Assembly: GCF_017743865.1 (NCBI RefSeq) | Contig: NZ_JAGHRJ010000014.1 | Coordinates: 1-64,000 of the forward strand | Length of the DNA stretch: 64,000 bases | Source: Labrenzia sp. R4_2 | Lineage (GTDB): Bacteria > Pseudomonadota > Alphaproteobacteria > Rhizobiales > Stappiaceae | Reading direction: 5' to 3' | Shown: in pieces, positions 16,912 to 25,148 of the stretch | Position numbering within the stretch: position 1 is the first letter of the stretch | How the letters are laid out: every line of letters starts with the position of its first letter | The notes under the pieces: generated by a model | The model's input: the letters and a program-made list of their open reading frames with translations, nothing else | Told to the model about the DNA's origin: nothing | Databases searched by the model: none | Program-made: the position numbers and the translations under genes

Positions 16912-18314
16912 CTGCGGCCGCGACCCTTCTCGACAAGCTTTGGTCGTCGCACGAAGTGCTGACCCGTGAAGACGGGACATCGCTATTGTGGGTGGACCGG
17001 CACCTTGTGCATGAAGGGTCCCATCATGCGTTCGCCAAACTCGCCGAACGTGGTGCGGCTGTCGCTGAACCGGAATTGACTTTTGCCGTTGTTGATCACT
17101 ATGCGCCGACGCGCCACCGGGAACATATTGCGGATCCCAAAATACGCCGCATGATTGAAACGCTGCGCGCGAATGCAACGCAGCACGGTTTGCGTCTGTT
17201 CGATCTGATGGATCCGGCGCAGGGCATCGTGCATGTCGTGGGCCCCGAGCAGGGACTGACCTTGCCGGGTCTGCTGGTCAATTGTGGTGACAGCCACACA
17301 TCGACCCACGGTGCGTTTGGTGCACTCGCCTTTGGCATCGGGGCGACCGAAGTTGCTCATGTTCTTGCGACACAAACCGTCTGGCAGAAAAAGCCAGCGG
17401 CCATGCGCATCGTCGTCGACGGAAAACTGGCCGAAGGCATCAGCGCCAAGGATATTGCGCTCAATTGGATTGCAAAACTTGGGTCCGACGGCGCACGGGG
17501 ACACGCGATCGAATATGCCGGAAGCGCGATCCGGGGCCTGTCTATGGAAGGGCGGATGACTCTCTGCAACCTTTCGATCGAAGGCGGCGGCCGCTTTGGC
17601 ATGGTTGCGCCCGATGACACCACCTTTGCTTATCTCAGGGGACGGCCCTTCGCGCCGGCCGGCGAAGCTTTTGAGAAAGCTCAGGAAACGTGGCAGAAAC
17701 TGCACTCGGACGAGGATGCGATCTTTGCCAAGGATGTGAGCCTGGCCGCAGAAGAGATCGCTCCAACAGTCACTTGGGGCACGAGCCCTGAGCAAGCCTT
17801 GCCGGTTAGCGCAACTCTGCCTGATCCGTCCCGTTTGTCAGACGAAAAGCAAAAGGCTGCGCGCGACGCGCTGGACTACATGGGCTTGGCCGCCGGGCGC
17901 CCGATCGAAGGCACGCCGGTCGATCAGGTGTTCCTCGGTTCATGTACCAACGGGCGGATCGAAGATCTCCGCGCGGCCGCAGCTGTCCTTGCAGGACGCT
18001 CTGCGAAGGTGCCTGGTCTGGTTTCTCCGGGCTCGGCCCTTGTCCGCCACCAGGCAGAACAAGAAGGTCTGGACCAGATTTTCCGGGAAGCCGGACTGGA
18101 ATGGTCTGCGTCCGGCTGTTCGATGTGTGTCGGCATGAACGGCGACATCGTCGCGCCGGGTAAGCGCTGTGCATCGTCGACGAACCGGAACTTTCGCGGT
18201 CGTCAAGGCCCCGGTGCCCGCACGCATCTCATGTCACCGGCAATGGTCGCAGCCGCCGCTGTGACCGGCACCATCACCGATGTCCGCCCTCTCTTGAAGG
18301 GGAGGGCAGTCTGA
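16908..18314 (+). CDS. 3-isopropylmalate dehydratase large subunit-like hydro-lyase (LeuC paralogue)
   Basis: A 468-residue aconitase-superfamily protein. The [4Fe-4S] ligands are C346 (GSCTNGR), C404 and C407 (GCSMCVGMN), matching LeuC spacing, and NCGDSHTSTHGAFGALAFG is the substrate-region signature. The start at 16908 overlaps the gntR stop by 4 nt, and the LeuD-like gene follows with a TGATG overlap. Length and motifs resemble LeuC closely, but location in an inducible catabolic operon with a lyase and TRAP transporter argues for a paralogue hydrating a substituted maleate or aconitate-like acid, as dimethylmaleate hydratase does. Leucine biosynthesis remains possible but less likely. 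Confidence 0.83.
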   Translation: MTAAATLLDKLWSSHEVLTREDGTSLLWVDRHLVHEGSHHAFAKLAERGAAVAEPELTFAVVDHYAPTRHREHIADPKIRRMIETLRANATQHGLRLFDLMDPAQGIVHVVGPEQGLTLPGLLVNCGDSHTSTHGAFGALAFGIGATEVAHVLATQTVWQKKPAAMRIVVDGKLAEGISAKDIALNWIAKLGSDGARGHAIEYAGSAIRGLSMEGRMTLCNLSIEGGGRFGMVAPDDTTFAYLRGRPFAPAGEAFEKAQETWQKLHSDEDAIFAKDVSLAAEEIAPTVTWGTSPEQALPVSATLPDPSRLSDEKQKAARDALDYMGLAAGRPIEGTPVDQVFLGSCTNGRIEDLRAAAAVLAGRSAKVPGLVSPGSALVRHQAEQEGLDQIFREAGLEWSASGCSMCVGMNGDIVAPGKRCASSTNRNFRGRQGPGARTHLMSPAMVAAAAVTGTITDVRPLLKGRAV

Positions 18315-18952
18315 TGGCTGGCTGGACGGAACATCAGGGGCAAGCGGTGGCTTTGCCGGTTCACAACATCGATACGGATCAGCTCATCCCGGCCCGGTTT
18401 ATGTCGACGCCAAGGTCAGAGGGCTACGGACAGTTTCTCCTTCATGACCTGCGGCATCTGGAGAGCGGATCGAAATGCCCGGACTTCCCGCTGAATCAGT
18501 TTCCGCAGGCCAGTATCTTGATCGCAGGCCGGAATTTCGGCAGCGGCTCTTCGCGCGAAGCTGCGGTCTACGCTTTGGTGGATGCAGGTTTTCGGGCCGT
18601 TGTGGCACCGAGCTTCGGCGACATCTTTGCGAGCAATGCGGTCAACAACGGTCTGCTGCCAGCGCTCGTTTCCGAAGCCGATCTTGAGCGCCTGACGGGC
18701 GAACTCAACGAAGGCGGTGGTTCGGCACACATTCATCTGGAGCACGGACACATCATCGTCGGTGGATCCAAAGTCCCATTCTCACTCGACAACAGCTGGC
18801 GAACAAAGCTGATCAACGGGTGGGACGACATCGATCTGACACTGCAGCACGAACTCGCGATCGAGAAACACAAGCAAGATCGCAGAACAACTTCTTCCTG
18901 GGTTTGGCCCAACGCGGAAGACCAGAACTCTCAAGTGAATGGGAGCCAATAG
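18314..18952 (+). CDS. 3-isopropylmalate dehydratase small subunit-like (LeuD paralogue)
   Basis: A 212-residue swivel-domain subunit with NIDTDQLIPARFM near the N-terminus and the substrate-loop signature GRNFGSGSSREAAVYAL (about 72-88). It pairs with the preceding large subunit (TGATG overlap) to give a heterodimeric hydro-lyase. Slightly longer than E. coli LeuD (201 residues), with a polar tail. A gap of about 65 nt separates it from dctP. By context it hydrates the unsaturated acid made by the flavoprotein so that the isocitrate-lyase-family enzyme can cleave it; that order is an inference. Confidence 0.83.
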   Translation: MAGWTEHQGQAVALPVHNIDTDQLIPARFMSTPRSEGYGQFLLHDLRHLESGSKCPDFPLNQFPQASILIAGRNFGSGSSREAAVYALVDAGFRAVVAPSFGDIFASNAVNNGLLPALVSEADLERLTGELNEGGGSAHIHLEHGHIIVGGSKVPFSLDNSWRTKLINGWDDIDLTLQHELAIEKHKQDRRTTSSWVWPNAEDQNSQVNGSQ

Positions 18953-19017
18953 CTGAGGGGCCAGCCTTGAAAACATAGGGACCAACAGAGGGACGTCCCG
19001 CAAAGTGGAGTGAGACT

Positions 19018-20031
19018 ATGAAAAATATCCTCGTAGCTGGCTTGGTTGCCAGTGCATCACTGTTCACAGCGACCGCGCATGCGGAAGACAGGATTTCCGC
19101 GGTTCATGCGTTCCCGGAAACTTTGATTTACACCAAAAGCTTCCTGTCCTTCGTCGACAAGGTCAACGAAGCCGGCAAGGGCGTGGTCCAGATTGATGTG
19201 CGCGGCGGTCCGGAAGCGATCGGCATGTTCCAGCAGCCGGATGCTGTCCGTGACGGCATTGTCGACATGGTTTACACGCCGGGCTCCTTCTATGGTGGTG
19301 CCCTGCCGGAAAAAGACGCGATGGTTGGCTCCAACCTCACCGCCGTTGAGACCCGTCAGAACGGCGGTACGGAACTGATTGATCAGATCCATCAGGAAAA
19401 AATGGGCTTGAAATACCTTGGCTGGTTTGACAGTGGCGTCTGCTACAATCTCTGGACCCGCGACGAGCCGACCTTCGATGCCGATGGCAATCTGGAAGTG
19501 GAAGGCCTGAAACTGCGCGGCAACAACGTTTACAACGCGTTTTTCTCCAACTACCTCGGCGCACAAGTGATCGATTTGCCGACCGGTGAAGTCTATGCTG
19601 CCCTGCAGCGCGGCGTGGTTGATGCAACCGGCTGGACCCAGATCGGTTTGATTGATCTGAAATGGAACGAGTTCCTGAACTACCGGATCGAGCCCTGCTT
19701 CTTCTCAACCGACCTTGGTGTGATCGTGAACCTGGAGAAGTGGGATTCCCTGTCTGATGAATCCAAGAAAATCCTGCAGGATGTCGCCATTCAGCATGAG
19801 AAGGACAGTGTTGAGGCTCTGCGCAAGAAGCGGGATGAGGACTTTGCAGCTCTTGATGCTGCCGGCATGATCTCTGTTTCATTGGAAGGCGAAGCCAAGG
19901 CGAACTACCTCGCAGCAGCCCGCGAAAAGACGTGGGAGCGCATGAAGGGCCTGATGGCAGAACAGCCGGGTGGTACCGACAATTACGACCGCTTGATCGA
20001 ACTGTTCTACGATTTCGACGCTGCAAAATAA
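19018..20031 (+). CDS. dctP: TRAP transporter substrate-binding protein, DctP family
   Basis: A 337-residue periplasmic binding protein with a clear Sec signal peptide (KNILVAGLVASASLFTATAHA, cut before EDRIS). The body has DctP-family features, including YTPGSFYGG, and GEVYAALQRGVVDATGW near residues 190-206. A ribosome site GTGGAGTGAG precedes the ATG. It delivers an organic acid to the DctQM permease encoded just downstream. Since it shares an operon with the LeuCD-like genes, the ligand is probably the pathway's growth substrate, most likely a carboxylate. A terminator-like hairpin separates it from dctQ. Confidence 0.88.
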   Translation: MKNILVAGLVASASLFTATAHAEDRISAVHAFPETLIYTKSFLSFVDKVNEAGKGVVQIDVRGGPEAIGMFQQPDAVRDGIVDMVYTPGSFYGGALPEKDAMVGSNLTAVETRQNGGTELIDQIHQEKMGLKYLGWFDSGVCYNLWTRDEPTFDADGNLEVEGLKLRGNNVYNAFFSNYLGAQVIDLPTGEVYAALQRGVVDATGWTQIGLIDLKWNEFLNYRIEPCFFSTDLGVIVNLEKWDSLSDESKKILQDVAIQHEKDSVEALRKKRDEDFAALDAAGMISVSLEGEAKANYLAAAREKTWERMKGLMAEQPGGTDNYDRLIELFYDFDAAK

Positions 20032-20044
20032 GCACTTGAAACAT

Positions 20045-20075
20045 GGGCTCGCGGTGATCGCGGGCCCTCTTTTTT
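20045..20075 (+). terminator. Intrinsic terminator / attenuator between dctP and dctQ
   Basis: A 9-bp stem (GGGCTCGCG with CGCGGGCCC, one G-T wobble) and 5-nt loop is followed by TCTTTTTT. It lies 14 nt after the dctP stop. Such partial terminators let binding-protein mRNA exceed permease mRNA. Confidence 0.75.
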
Positions 20076-20094
20076 GCTGGAGCAGGCGGTCTTC

Positions 20095-20601
20095 ATGACA
20101 GCACTTAAGAAAGCCTATAACGCCTTGATCGATGCAATGGCGATTGCAGCCGGGGCAACGCTTGTGTGGCTGATGGTATCAGTGGTCGGCTCTGTGCTCA
20201 TGCGAAATATGGGTATGCAGCCGTTTGCCTGGCTGTTTACGTCAGCCGAATACGGACTTCTCTATATGACCATGCTGGGTGCGCCGTGGCTGGTGCGCGA
20301 AAAGGGGCATGTGCATATCGAGCTCATTACATCGATCTTGCCACCTGCCGTCCGGAATGTTGTGAGCCGGAGCGTGGCGCTGGCCTGTGTCCTTGTATGC
20401 CTCATTCTGGCCTGGCAAGGCGTTGAACTGTTTTTGAAAAACATCGAGCGCGGTGATTATGACACGCGCGCCTATTACTACCCGCGCTGGCTTCTCACGA
20501 TTTCCTTTCCCGTCAGCTTCGGGCTGATGGCAATCGAGTTTTCGCGTTTTGTCGCCGGGCCGGACACCCTCCATACCGGTGAAGCAGGGATACACGAATA
20601 A
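20095..20601 (+). CDS. dctQ: TRAP transporter small permease subunit, DctQ family
   Basis: A 168-residue membrane protein with four predicted hydrophobic segments (about 13-32, 43-62, 85-106 and 128-147), as expected for DctQ. ATG 20095 was chosen; a TTG seven codons upstream lies in the T tract of the terminator. WLFTSAEYGLLYMTMLGAPW is followed by the conserved REKGHVHIELI region typical of the family. The stop overlaps the dctM start as TAATG. It acts with DctM in the inner membrane in Na+ or H+ driven uptake. Confidence 0.86.
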   Translation: MTALKKAYNALIDAMAIAAGATLVWLMVSVVGSVLMRNMGMQPFAWLFTSAEYGLLYMTMLGAPWLVREKGHVHIELITSILPPAVRNVVSRSVALACVLVCLILAWQGVELFLKNIERGDYDTRAYYYPRWLLTISFPVSFGLMAIEFSRFVAGPDTLHTGEAGIHE

Positions 20602-21908
20602 TGGAATGGTATGAGGCGCTCGCCCTTTTGCTGGGTGTGATCGTGGCCCTCATGGCGATCGGTATGCCGGTGGCCTTGGCGTTTCTTGCGGCAAATATCG
20701 TGGGAGCCTGGATTTTCATGGGCGGGGAGCGCGGCATTGGCCAGCTGCTCAACAATGGCCTTGGGTCCATGACCAAATTCGCCCTGGTCCCCATCCCATT
20801 GTTCTTGTTGATGGGGGAGATCTTTTTTCACACGGGTCTCGGCAACCGGATGTTTACGGCCATTGACAAGTTGCTTGGCCGGCTTCCTGGGCGCCTCAGC
20901 TATGTCACCGTCATGGGCGGGACAGCGTTCTCAACCCTCTCCGGCTCATCCATGGGATCGACCGCGCTTCTTGGCTCGCTCATGGTTCCTGAGATGAACC
21001 GGCGCGGTTACAAGACCCATATGAGCATTGGTCCGATCCTTGGGACCGGTGGTTTGGCCATCATCATCCCGCCATCTGCTCTTGCCGTGCTTTTGGCAAC
21101 GCTTGCGCAGATTGATGTTGGCGCCTTGCTGATTGCAGGGGTCATTCCGGGGCTCATCCTGGCTGGTTTCTACATCGCCACCATTTGGCTTCAGACGAAA
21201 ATCGATCCGTCCGCTGCGCCGGCCTATGACGTGGAGCCGATGTCCCTCGGTGCCAAACTCTCGCTCTTGGTGCGGGAGGTGGTTCCGATGGTGGGCGTGA
21301 TGGTCATTATCATCATGCTGATGATCAATGGTTTCATCACGCCATCAGAAGCGGCTGCCTTCGGCGCGCTGGGCGTTCTCATCCTTGCCGCGGTCTTCCG
21401 CTGTCTAACATGGGAGGCCATGCGCAAATCGATCACCGGTGCGCTTCGGGTCACCCTGATGGCCTATCTGATTGTGTTCGGGTCCGCCACGTTCAGTCAG
21501 TTGCTTGCATTTTCGGGGGCCTCCCGCGGTCTGGTCAACTGGGCAACATCCTTTGAATTGGCACCGATCGCGATGCTGCTCGTGATGTTTGCGGTTCTTT
21601 TGATCCTCGGCATGTTCATGGAACAGATCTCGATCATGCTGCTGACAGTGCCGATTTTCTTCCCGCTTGCACTGACGCTGGGTTTCGATCCGATCTGGTT
21701 TGGCCTGATCATGCTCTTGTCGCTGGAAATCAGCTTTACAACACCGCCATTTGGGCTGCTGTTGTTTGTGATGAAGGGGGTCGCGCCCCCTGGCACAACC
21801 ATGCGCGACATTTACACCTCGGCTTTCCCATTCATTGGCTGTTCGCTGCTGGTTGTCGCATTGCTGGTCTTGTTTCCTGGCCTAGCGCTATGGCTGCCCG
21901 GCTTGTAG
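20601..21908 (+). CDS. dctM: TRAP transporter large permease subunit, DctM family
   Basis: A 435-residue, strongly hydrophobic protein of the DctM family with about a dozen transmembrane segments. Conserved features include FLLMGEIFFHTGLGNRMF and the GGTAFSTLSGSSMGSTALLG stretch. It forms the transport channel and, with DctQ and DctP, completes a tripartite transporter. Length is typical (425-440). It is the last gene of the plus arm, followed by a strong terminator at 21973. Confidence 0.89.
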   Translation: MEWYEALALLLGVIVALMAIGMPVALAFLAANIVGAWIFMGGERGIGQLLNNGLGSMTKFALVPIPLFLLMGEIFFHTGLGNRMFTAIDKLLGRLPGRLSYVTVMGGTAFSTLSGSSMGSTALLGSLMVPEMNRRGYKTHMSIGPILGTGGLAIIIPPSALAVLLATLAQIDVGALLIAGVIPGLILAGFYIATIWLQTKIDPSAAPAYDVEPMSLGAKLSLLVREVVPMVGVMVIIIMLMINGFITPSEAAAFGALGVLILAAVFRCLTWEAMRKSITGALRVTLMAYLIVFGSATFSQLLAFSGASRGLVNWATSFELAPIAMLLVMFAVLLILGMFMEQISIMLLTVPIFFPLALTLGFDPIWFGLIMLLSLEISFTTPPFGLLLFVMKGVAPPGTTMRDIYTSAFPFIGCSLLVVALLVLFPGLALWLPGL

Positions 21909-21972
21909 CGACCACAAAGGACAGCAACGTACTTGAGCGTGAATTCCGGCACAGGCTAAAGCAACAAATTAA

Positions 21973-21997
21973 CCCGCCCAAAGAGGCGGGTTTTTTT
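21973..21997 (+). terminator. Intrinsic terminator after dctM
   Basis: A 6-bp GC stem (CCCGCC / GGCGGG) with a 6-nt loop is followed by seven T. It ends the TRAP operon and lies just beyond the stop of the convergent carnitine dehydrogenase gene, whose transcript it may also help to end. Confidence 0.85.
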
Positions 21998-22024
21998 AGT
22001 TGTGCGGTGTACATACTGTTGAAG

Positions 22025-23443
22025 TCAGGCCTTTTGGCCGACGGATCGCCCCGCTCCCTCGGGCTGTCCAAGCGCCGCATGGGCGTGATGATAGGACTGC
22101 AATTGCTCCAAAACATTTTGATCCGGCAGCGAACTTGCCCGGGTTGTCAGGTCCACATGCAACAACAGTGTTTCAACGGTCGCTGCAAGCGTGTCGTCCG
22201 GCCCGTAAAGGAAGTGGAAGAGGTGCAGCTTCTTGCCTTCACCCTTAAGCACCTGGGTGCGGATGGTCAGCCTGTCACCGGCGTGTAGTTCGCTGAGATA
22301 ACGGACATGGGTTTCGATGGTAAAATAGCTTTTGCCCGACGCGATGTAGTCCGCGTCCGCACCGATCAGCTCCATGAACCGGTCTGTTGCGAGTGACCCG
22401 GCCTCGAGATAGTGGGTCTCGTTCATATGGCCGTTGTAGTCGGTCCAACTGACAGGGATTTGCTGGTCAGCGGTGATCGGCAAATCCGTGGCATCAGGTT
22501 TTGGCAATTCTGCCTCATGGCGCTGGATTACGCCGCCGGCGCCGCTGCCGGTCTTTTTGAGCGCCCGCATCATGCCGACGAGATTGTCGTCCCGCAGACG
22601 TTCCAGCTCACGGATCGACATGTGGCCGGATTGCACATCCGATTGCCCGGCGATCAGATCAACAAGCTCTTCGGTGAACTCCGGGACGTCCATCAGTTTT
22701 GTCCAGGGCCACTTCAGGGCCGGACCGAACTGGGCCATGAAATGCTTCATACCGGCTTCACCACCGGCAACCCGGTAGGTTTCGAACAGGCCCATCTGTG
22801 CCCACCTGATGCCAAAACCCATCCGGATGGCCTCGTCGATTTCTTCTGTGGTGGCAATGCCGTCCTTGACCAGCCACAAGGCCTCGCGCCAGACCGCTTC
22901 CAGAAACCGGTCGGCAATGTGAGCGTCGATTTCCTTGCGGACCATCAGTGGGAACATGCCGATCGAACGCAGGATCACCGATGCTCGCTCGCATTCTTGA
23001 GCTTCTCCAACCAGCTCAATGAGCGGCAGGAGATAAACCGGATTGAACGGGTGGGCGACGATTGCGCGCGCGCCTTTCTCGTTCAGCTCCGATGGCTTGA
23101 AGCCGGATGTTGAGGAGCCGACGACCGCGGTCTCCGGCGCCAGTTCGCTCAGGTCTCCCAGGATCTTGTGTTTCAGGTCCAGCCGCTCTGGAATACTTTC
23201 TTGGATCCAGTCTGCGTACTCAACAGCATCTGCCATCGCGGAGTGGAAACTCAAGATCCCTTCAGCCGGCAGTGCCGCGTCATACAGGGCGGGAAGGCTG
23301 CGCCGCGCATTGGCGATCACTTCGCCAATCTTGCGTTCCGCGTCCGGGTCAGGATCAAAAACGGCAACATCCCAGCCGTTCAGGAGAAACCTTGCGGCCC
23401 AACCTCCGCCGATGACGCCGCCGCCAATGATCGCCGCCTTCAT
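22025..23443 (-). CDS. Bifunctional L-carnitine 3-dehydrogenase / betainyl-CoA thioesterase
   Basis: A 472-residue fusion. Residues 1-310 are a 3-hydroxyacyl-CoA dehydrogenase-fold enzyme: NAD motif GGGVIGGG (7-14), D30 favouring NAD+, and catalytic H131 in AHPFNP. Residues of about 322-460 are a hotdog thioesterase domain with D335 in DYNGHMN. This architecture is known for rhizobial carnitine dehydrogenases: the first domain oxidises L-carnitine to 3-dehydrocarnitine, and the second hydrolyses betainyl-CoA formed by the next enzyme. The dehydrocarnitine cleavage gene lies directly upstream with a 4-nt overlap, supporting the assignment. It is the last gene of the minus-strand carnitine operon. 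Confidence 0.87.
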   Translation of the reverse strand: MKAAIIGGGVIGGGWAARFLLNGWDVAVFDPDPDAERKIGEVIANARRSLPALYDAALPAEGILSFHSAMADAVEYADWIQESIPERLDLKHKILGDLSELAPETAVVGSSTSGFKPSELNEKGARAIVAHPFNPVYLLPLIELVGEAQECERASVILRSIGMFPLMVRKEIDAHIADRFLEAVWREALWLVKDGIATTEEIDEAIRMGFGIRWAQMGLFETYRVAGGEAGMKHFMAQFGPALKWPWTKLMDVPEFTEELVDLIAGQSDVQSGHMSIRELERLRDDNLVGMMRALKKTGSGAGGVIQRHEAELPKPDATDLPITADQQIPVSWTDYNGHMNETHYLEAGSLATDRFMELIGADADYIASGKSYFTIETHVRYLSELHAGDRLTIRTQVLKGEGKKLHLFHFLYGPDDTLAATVETLLLHVDLTTRASSLPDQNVLEQLQSYHHAHAALGQPEGAGRSVGQKA

Positions 23444-24351
23444 TTCGGTGCCCTCTTGGTCAGACCCAGTGTTTCTCGCACTGCGTCTGGGCCAGCTATT
23501 CGGGTGCCCATGCCTTCAATGAGGCCGACCGCCTTTTCGACAAGCTGGGCATTGGTGGCAAGAACGCCCTTTTCCAGGAAGAGATTATCTTCCAGGCCAA
23601 CCCGGACATTGCCTCCTGCCAGAACGGAAGCTGCGACATACGGCATTTGATCGCGGCCAAGGCTGAAGGCCGACCAGGTCCAGTCTTGCGGCACCGCATT
23701 CACCATCGCCATGAAGGTGTTGAGATCGTTTGGCGCGCCCCAGGGAACGCCCATGCACAGCTGAACGATGGCCGGGGATGTCAACGTGCCTTCTTCGACC
23801 AGCTGTTTGGCAAACCAGAGATGACCGGTGTCAAAGGCTTCGATTTCCGGCTTGACGCCGAGCTCGGTCATCATGCCGCCCATGGCCCGGAGCATGCCCG
23901 GAGTGTTGGTCATGACATAATCGGCTTCGGCAAAATTCATGGTGCCGCAGTCAAGGGTGCAGATTTCCGGGAGGCACTCGGCGATATGCGCCATACGCTC
24001 GCTCGCCCCTATCATGTCTGTGCCAGCCTCGTTCACAGGGAATGGAGCTTCGGTTGATCCAAAAACGATATCGCCGCCCATTCCCGCTGTTAGATTGAGG
24101 ACCACATCAACGTCGGCCGAGCGAATGCGGTCCGTGACTTCACGGTAGAGGTCCAGACGACGGGAGGGGGCGCCGGTCTCCGGATCGCGGACATGGCAGT
24201 GAACGACTGCAGCACCCGCCTTGGCTGCATCGATGGCGCTGTCCGCGATTTCCTTCGGGCTTCGCGGAACGTGAGGCGATTTGTCTTGGGTTGAGCCGGA
24301 GCCAGTGACGGCACAGGTGATGAAGACATCCCGGTTCATTTGAAGTGGCAT
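23440..24351 (-). CDS. 3-dehydrocarnitine cleavage enzyme (BKACE family)
   Basis: A 303-residue beta-keto acid cleavage enzyme. The N-terminal ITCAVTGSGST and the zinc-binding HCHVRDP motif (H51, H53) are visible. In the carnitine pathway this family condenses 3-dehydrocarnitine with acetyl-CoA to give betainyl-CoA and acetoacetate. The adjoining dehydrogenase with a fused thioesterase domain makes that substrate far more likely than 3-keto-5-aminohexanoate or other BKACE substrates. It lies 11 nt after the caiD-like gene. Length is typical of the family. Confidence 0.86.
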   Translation of the reverse strand: MPLQMNRDVFITCAVTGSGSTQDKSPHVPRSPKEIADSAIDAAKAGAAVVHCHVRDPETGAPSRRLDLYREVTDRIRSADVDVVLNLTAGMGGDIVFGSTEAPFPVNEAGTDMIGASERMAHIAECLPEICTLDCGTMNFAEADYVMTNTPGMLRAMGGMMTELGVKPEIEAFDTGHLWFAKQLVEEGTLTSPAIVQLCMGVPWGAPNDLNTFMAMVNAVPQDWTWSAFSLGRDQMPYVAASVLAGGNVRVGLEDNLFLEKGVLATNAQLVEKAVGLIEGMGTRIAGPDAVRETLGLTKRAPK

Positions 24352-24362
24352 GGTTTCCCCTT

Positions 24363-25148
24363 TTATCGGCCCTTCCAGACCGGGTCGCGTTTTTCTGCAA
24401 AGGCGCGCGCGCCCTCAAGTTGATCTTCCGATCGATAGAGGCGTTCGACGGTTTCGAACTGGCTCTTGGTGATGCGGTTCATTGCGTCCTGGAATTTCAT
24501 GTCTTCCGCTTCACGCACGACTTCCTTGATCGCGGCGTAGACGAGCGGCGGGCCCGAGGCGAGCAACTCGGCCATCTTTCGTGCCTCTGTCATCAGGTCA
24601 GCAGCCGGATAGACGTGATTGACGAGACCCCAGCGAGTGGCTTCTTCGACATCGATCCAGCGGCCGGTCAGGAGCATTTCCATGGCAATGTGATACGGGA
24701 TGCGTTTGGGCAGCTTGATGCTGGCTGCGTCGGCCACCGTGCCGGAGCGGATTTCCGGCAGGGCAAACGTTGCGTGATCGGCAGCCATAATGATGTCAGC
24801 AGACAGGGCGAGCTCCAGCCCGCCGCCGCAGCAAATGCCGTTTACGGCCGTGATCACCGGCTTGTTGAGGCCGCGCAATTCCTGCAAGCCGCCAAACCCG
24901 CCTTTGCCGTAATCACCATCGACCGCGTCACCGTCGGCGGCAGCCTTCAGGTCCCAGCCCGGGCAGAAGAACTTCTCACCAGCACCGGTCACAATCGCGA
25001 CCCGCAGGTCCGGGTTGTCGCGAAAGTCAGTGAAGACTTCCCCCATGATCCGGCTTGTTTTGAGGTCGATGGCATTGGCCTTCGGCCGGTCCAACGTGAC
25101 CTCCAAAATATGGCCGGTGACGCTTGTTTTGATTGGGTTATCCGTCAT
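24363..25148 (-). CDS. caiD: Carnitinyl-CoA dehydratase (crotonobetainyl-CoA hydratase)
   Basis: A 261-residue crotonase-family enzyme. It resembles E. coli CaiD along its length: LEVTLDRPKANAIDLKTS near the N-terminus, GAGEKFFCPGWDLKAAA in the middle, and an almost identical C-terminus ending FAEKRDPVWKGR. Catalytic-region residues lie in FALPEIRSGTV. ATG 25148 was chosen because the 14 codons upstream overlap the ligase gene and are not family-like. It interconverts crotonobetainyl-CoA and L-carnitinyl-CoA. It overlaps the CoA ligase gene by 11 nt. Confidence 0.9.
   Translation of the reverse strand: MTDNPIKTSVTGHILEVTLDRPKANAIDLKTSRIMGEVFTDFRDNPDLRVAIVTGAGEKFFCPGWDLKAAADGDAVDGDYGKGGFGGLQELRGLNKPVITAVNGICCGGGLELALSADIIMAADHATFALPEIRSGTVADAASIKLPKRIPYHIAMEMLLTGRWIDVEEATRWGLVNHVYPAADLMTEARKMAELLASGPPLVYAAIKEVVREAEDMKFQDAMNRITKSQFETVERLYRSEDQLEGARAFAEKRDPVWKGR

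Noticed and set aside
16908..18952. Housekeeping leuC and leuD for leucine biosynthesis
   Set aside because: Motifs fit LeuCD, but the genes overlap a GntR regulator and precede a TRAP transporter in a catabolic locus, so I named them paralogues and left the gene symbol empty; the biosynthetic role is not fully excluded.
20074..20094. TTG start for dctQ
   Set aside because: The codon lies in the T tract of the attenuator; the ATG at 20095 has AGCAGGCGG ahead of it and begins a normal DctQ N-terminus.
22025..23443. Generic 3-hydroxybutyryl-CoA dehydrogenase
   Set aside because: The fused hotdog domain and neighbouring BKACE and CaiD genes indicate carnitine dehydrogenase.
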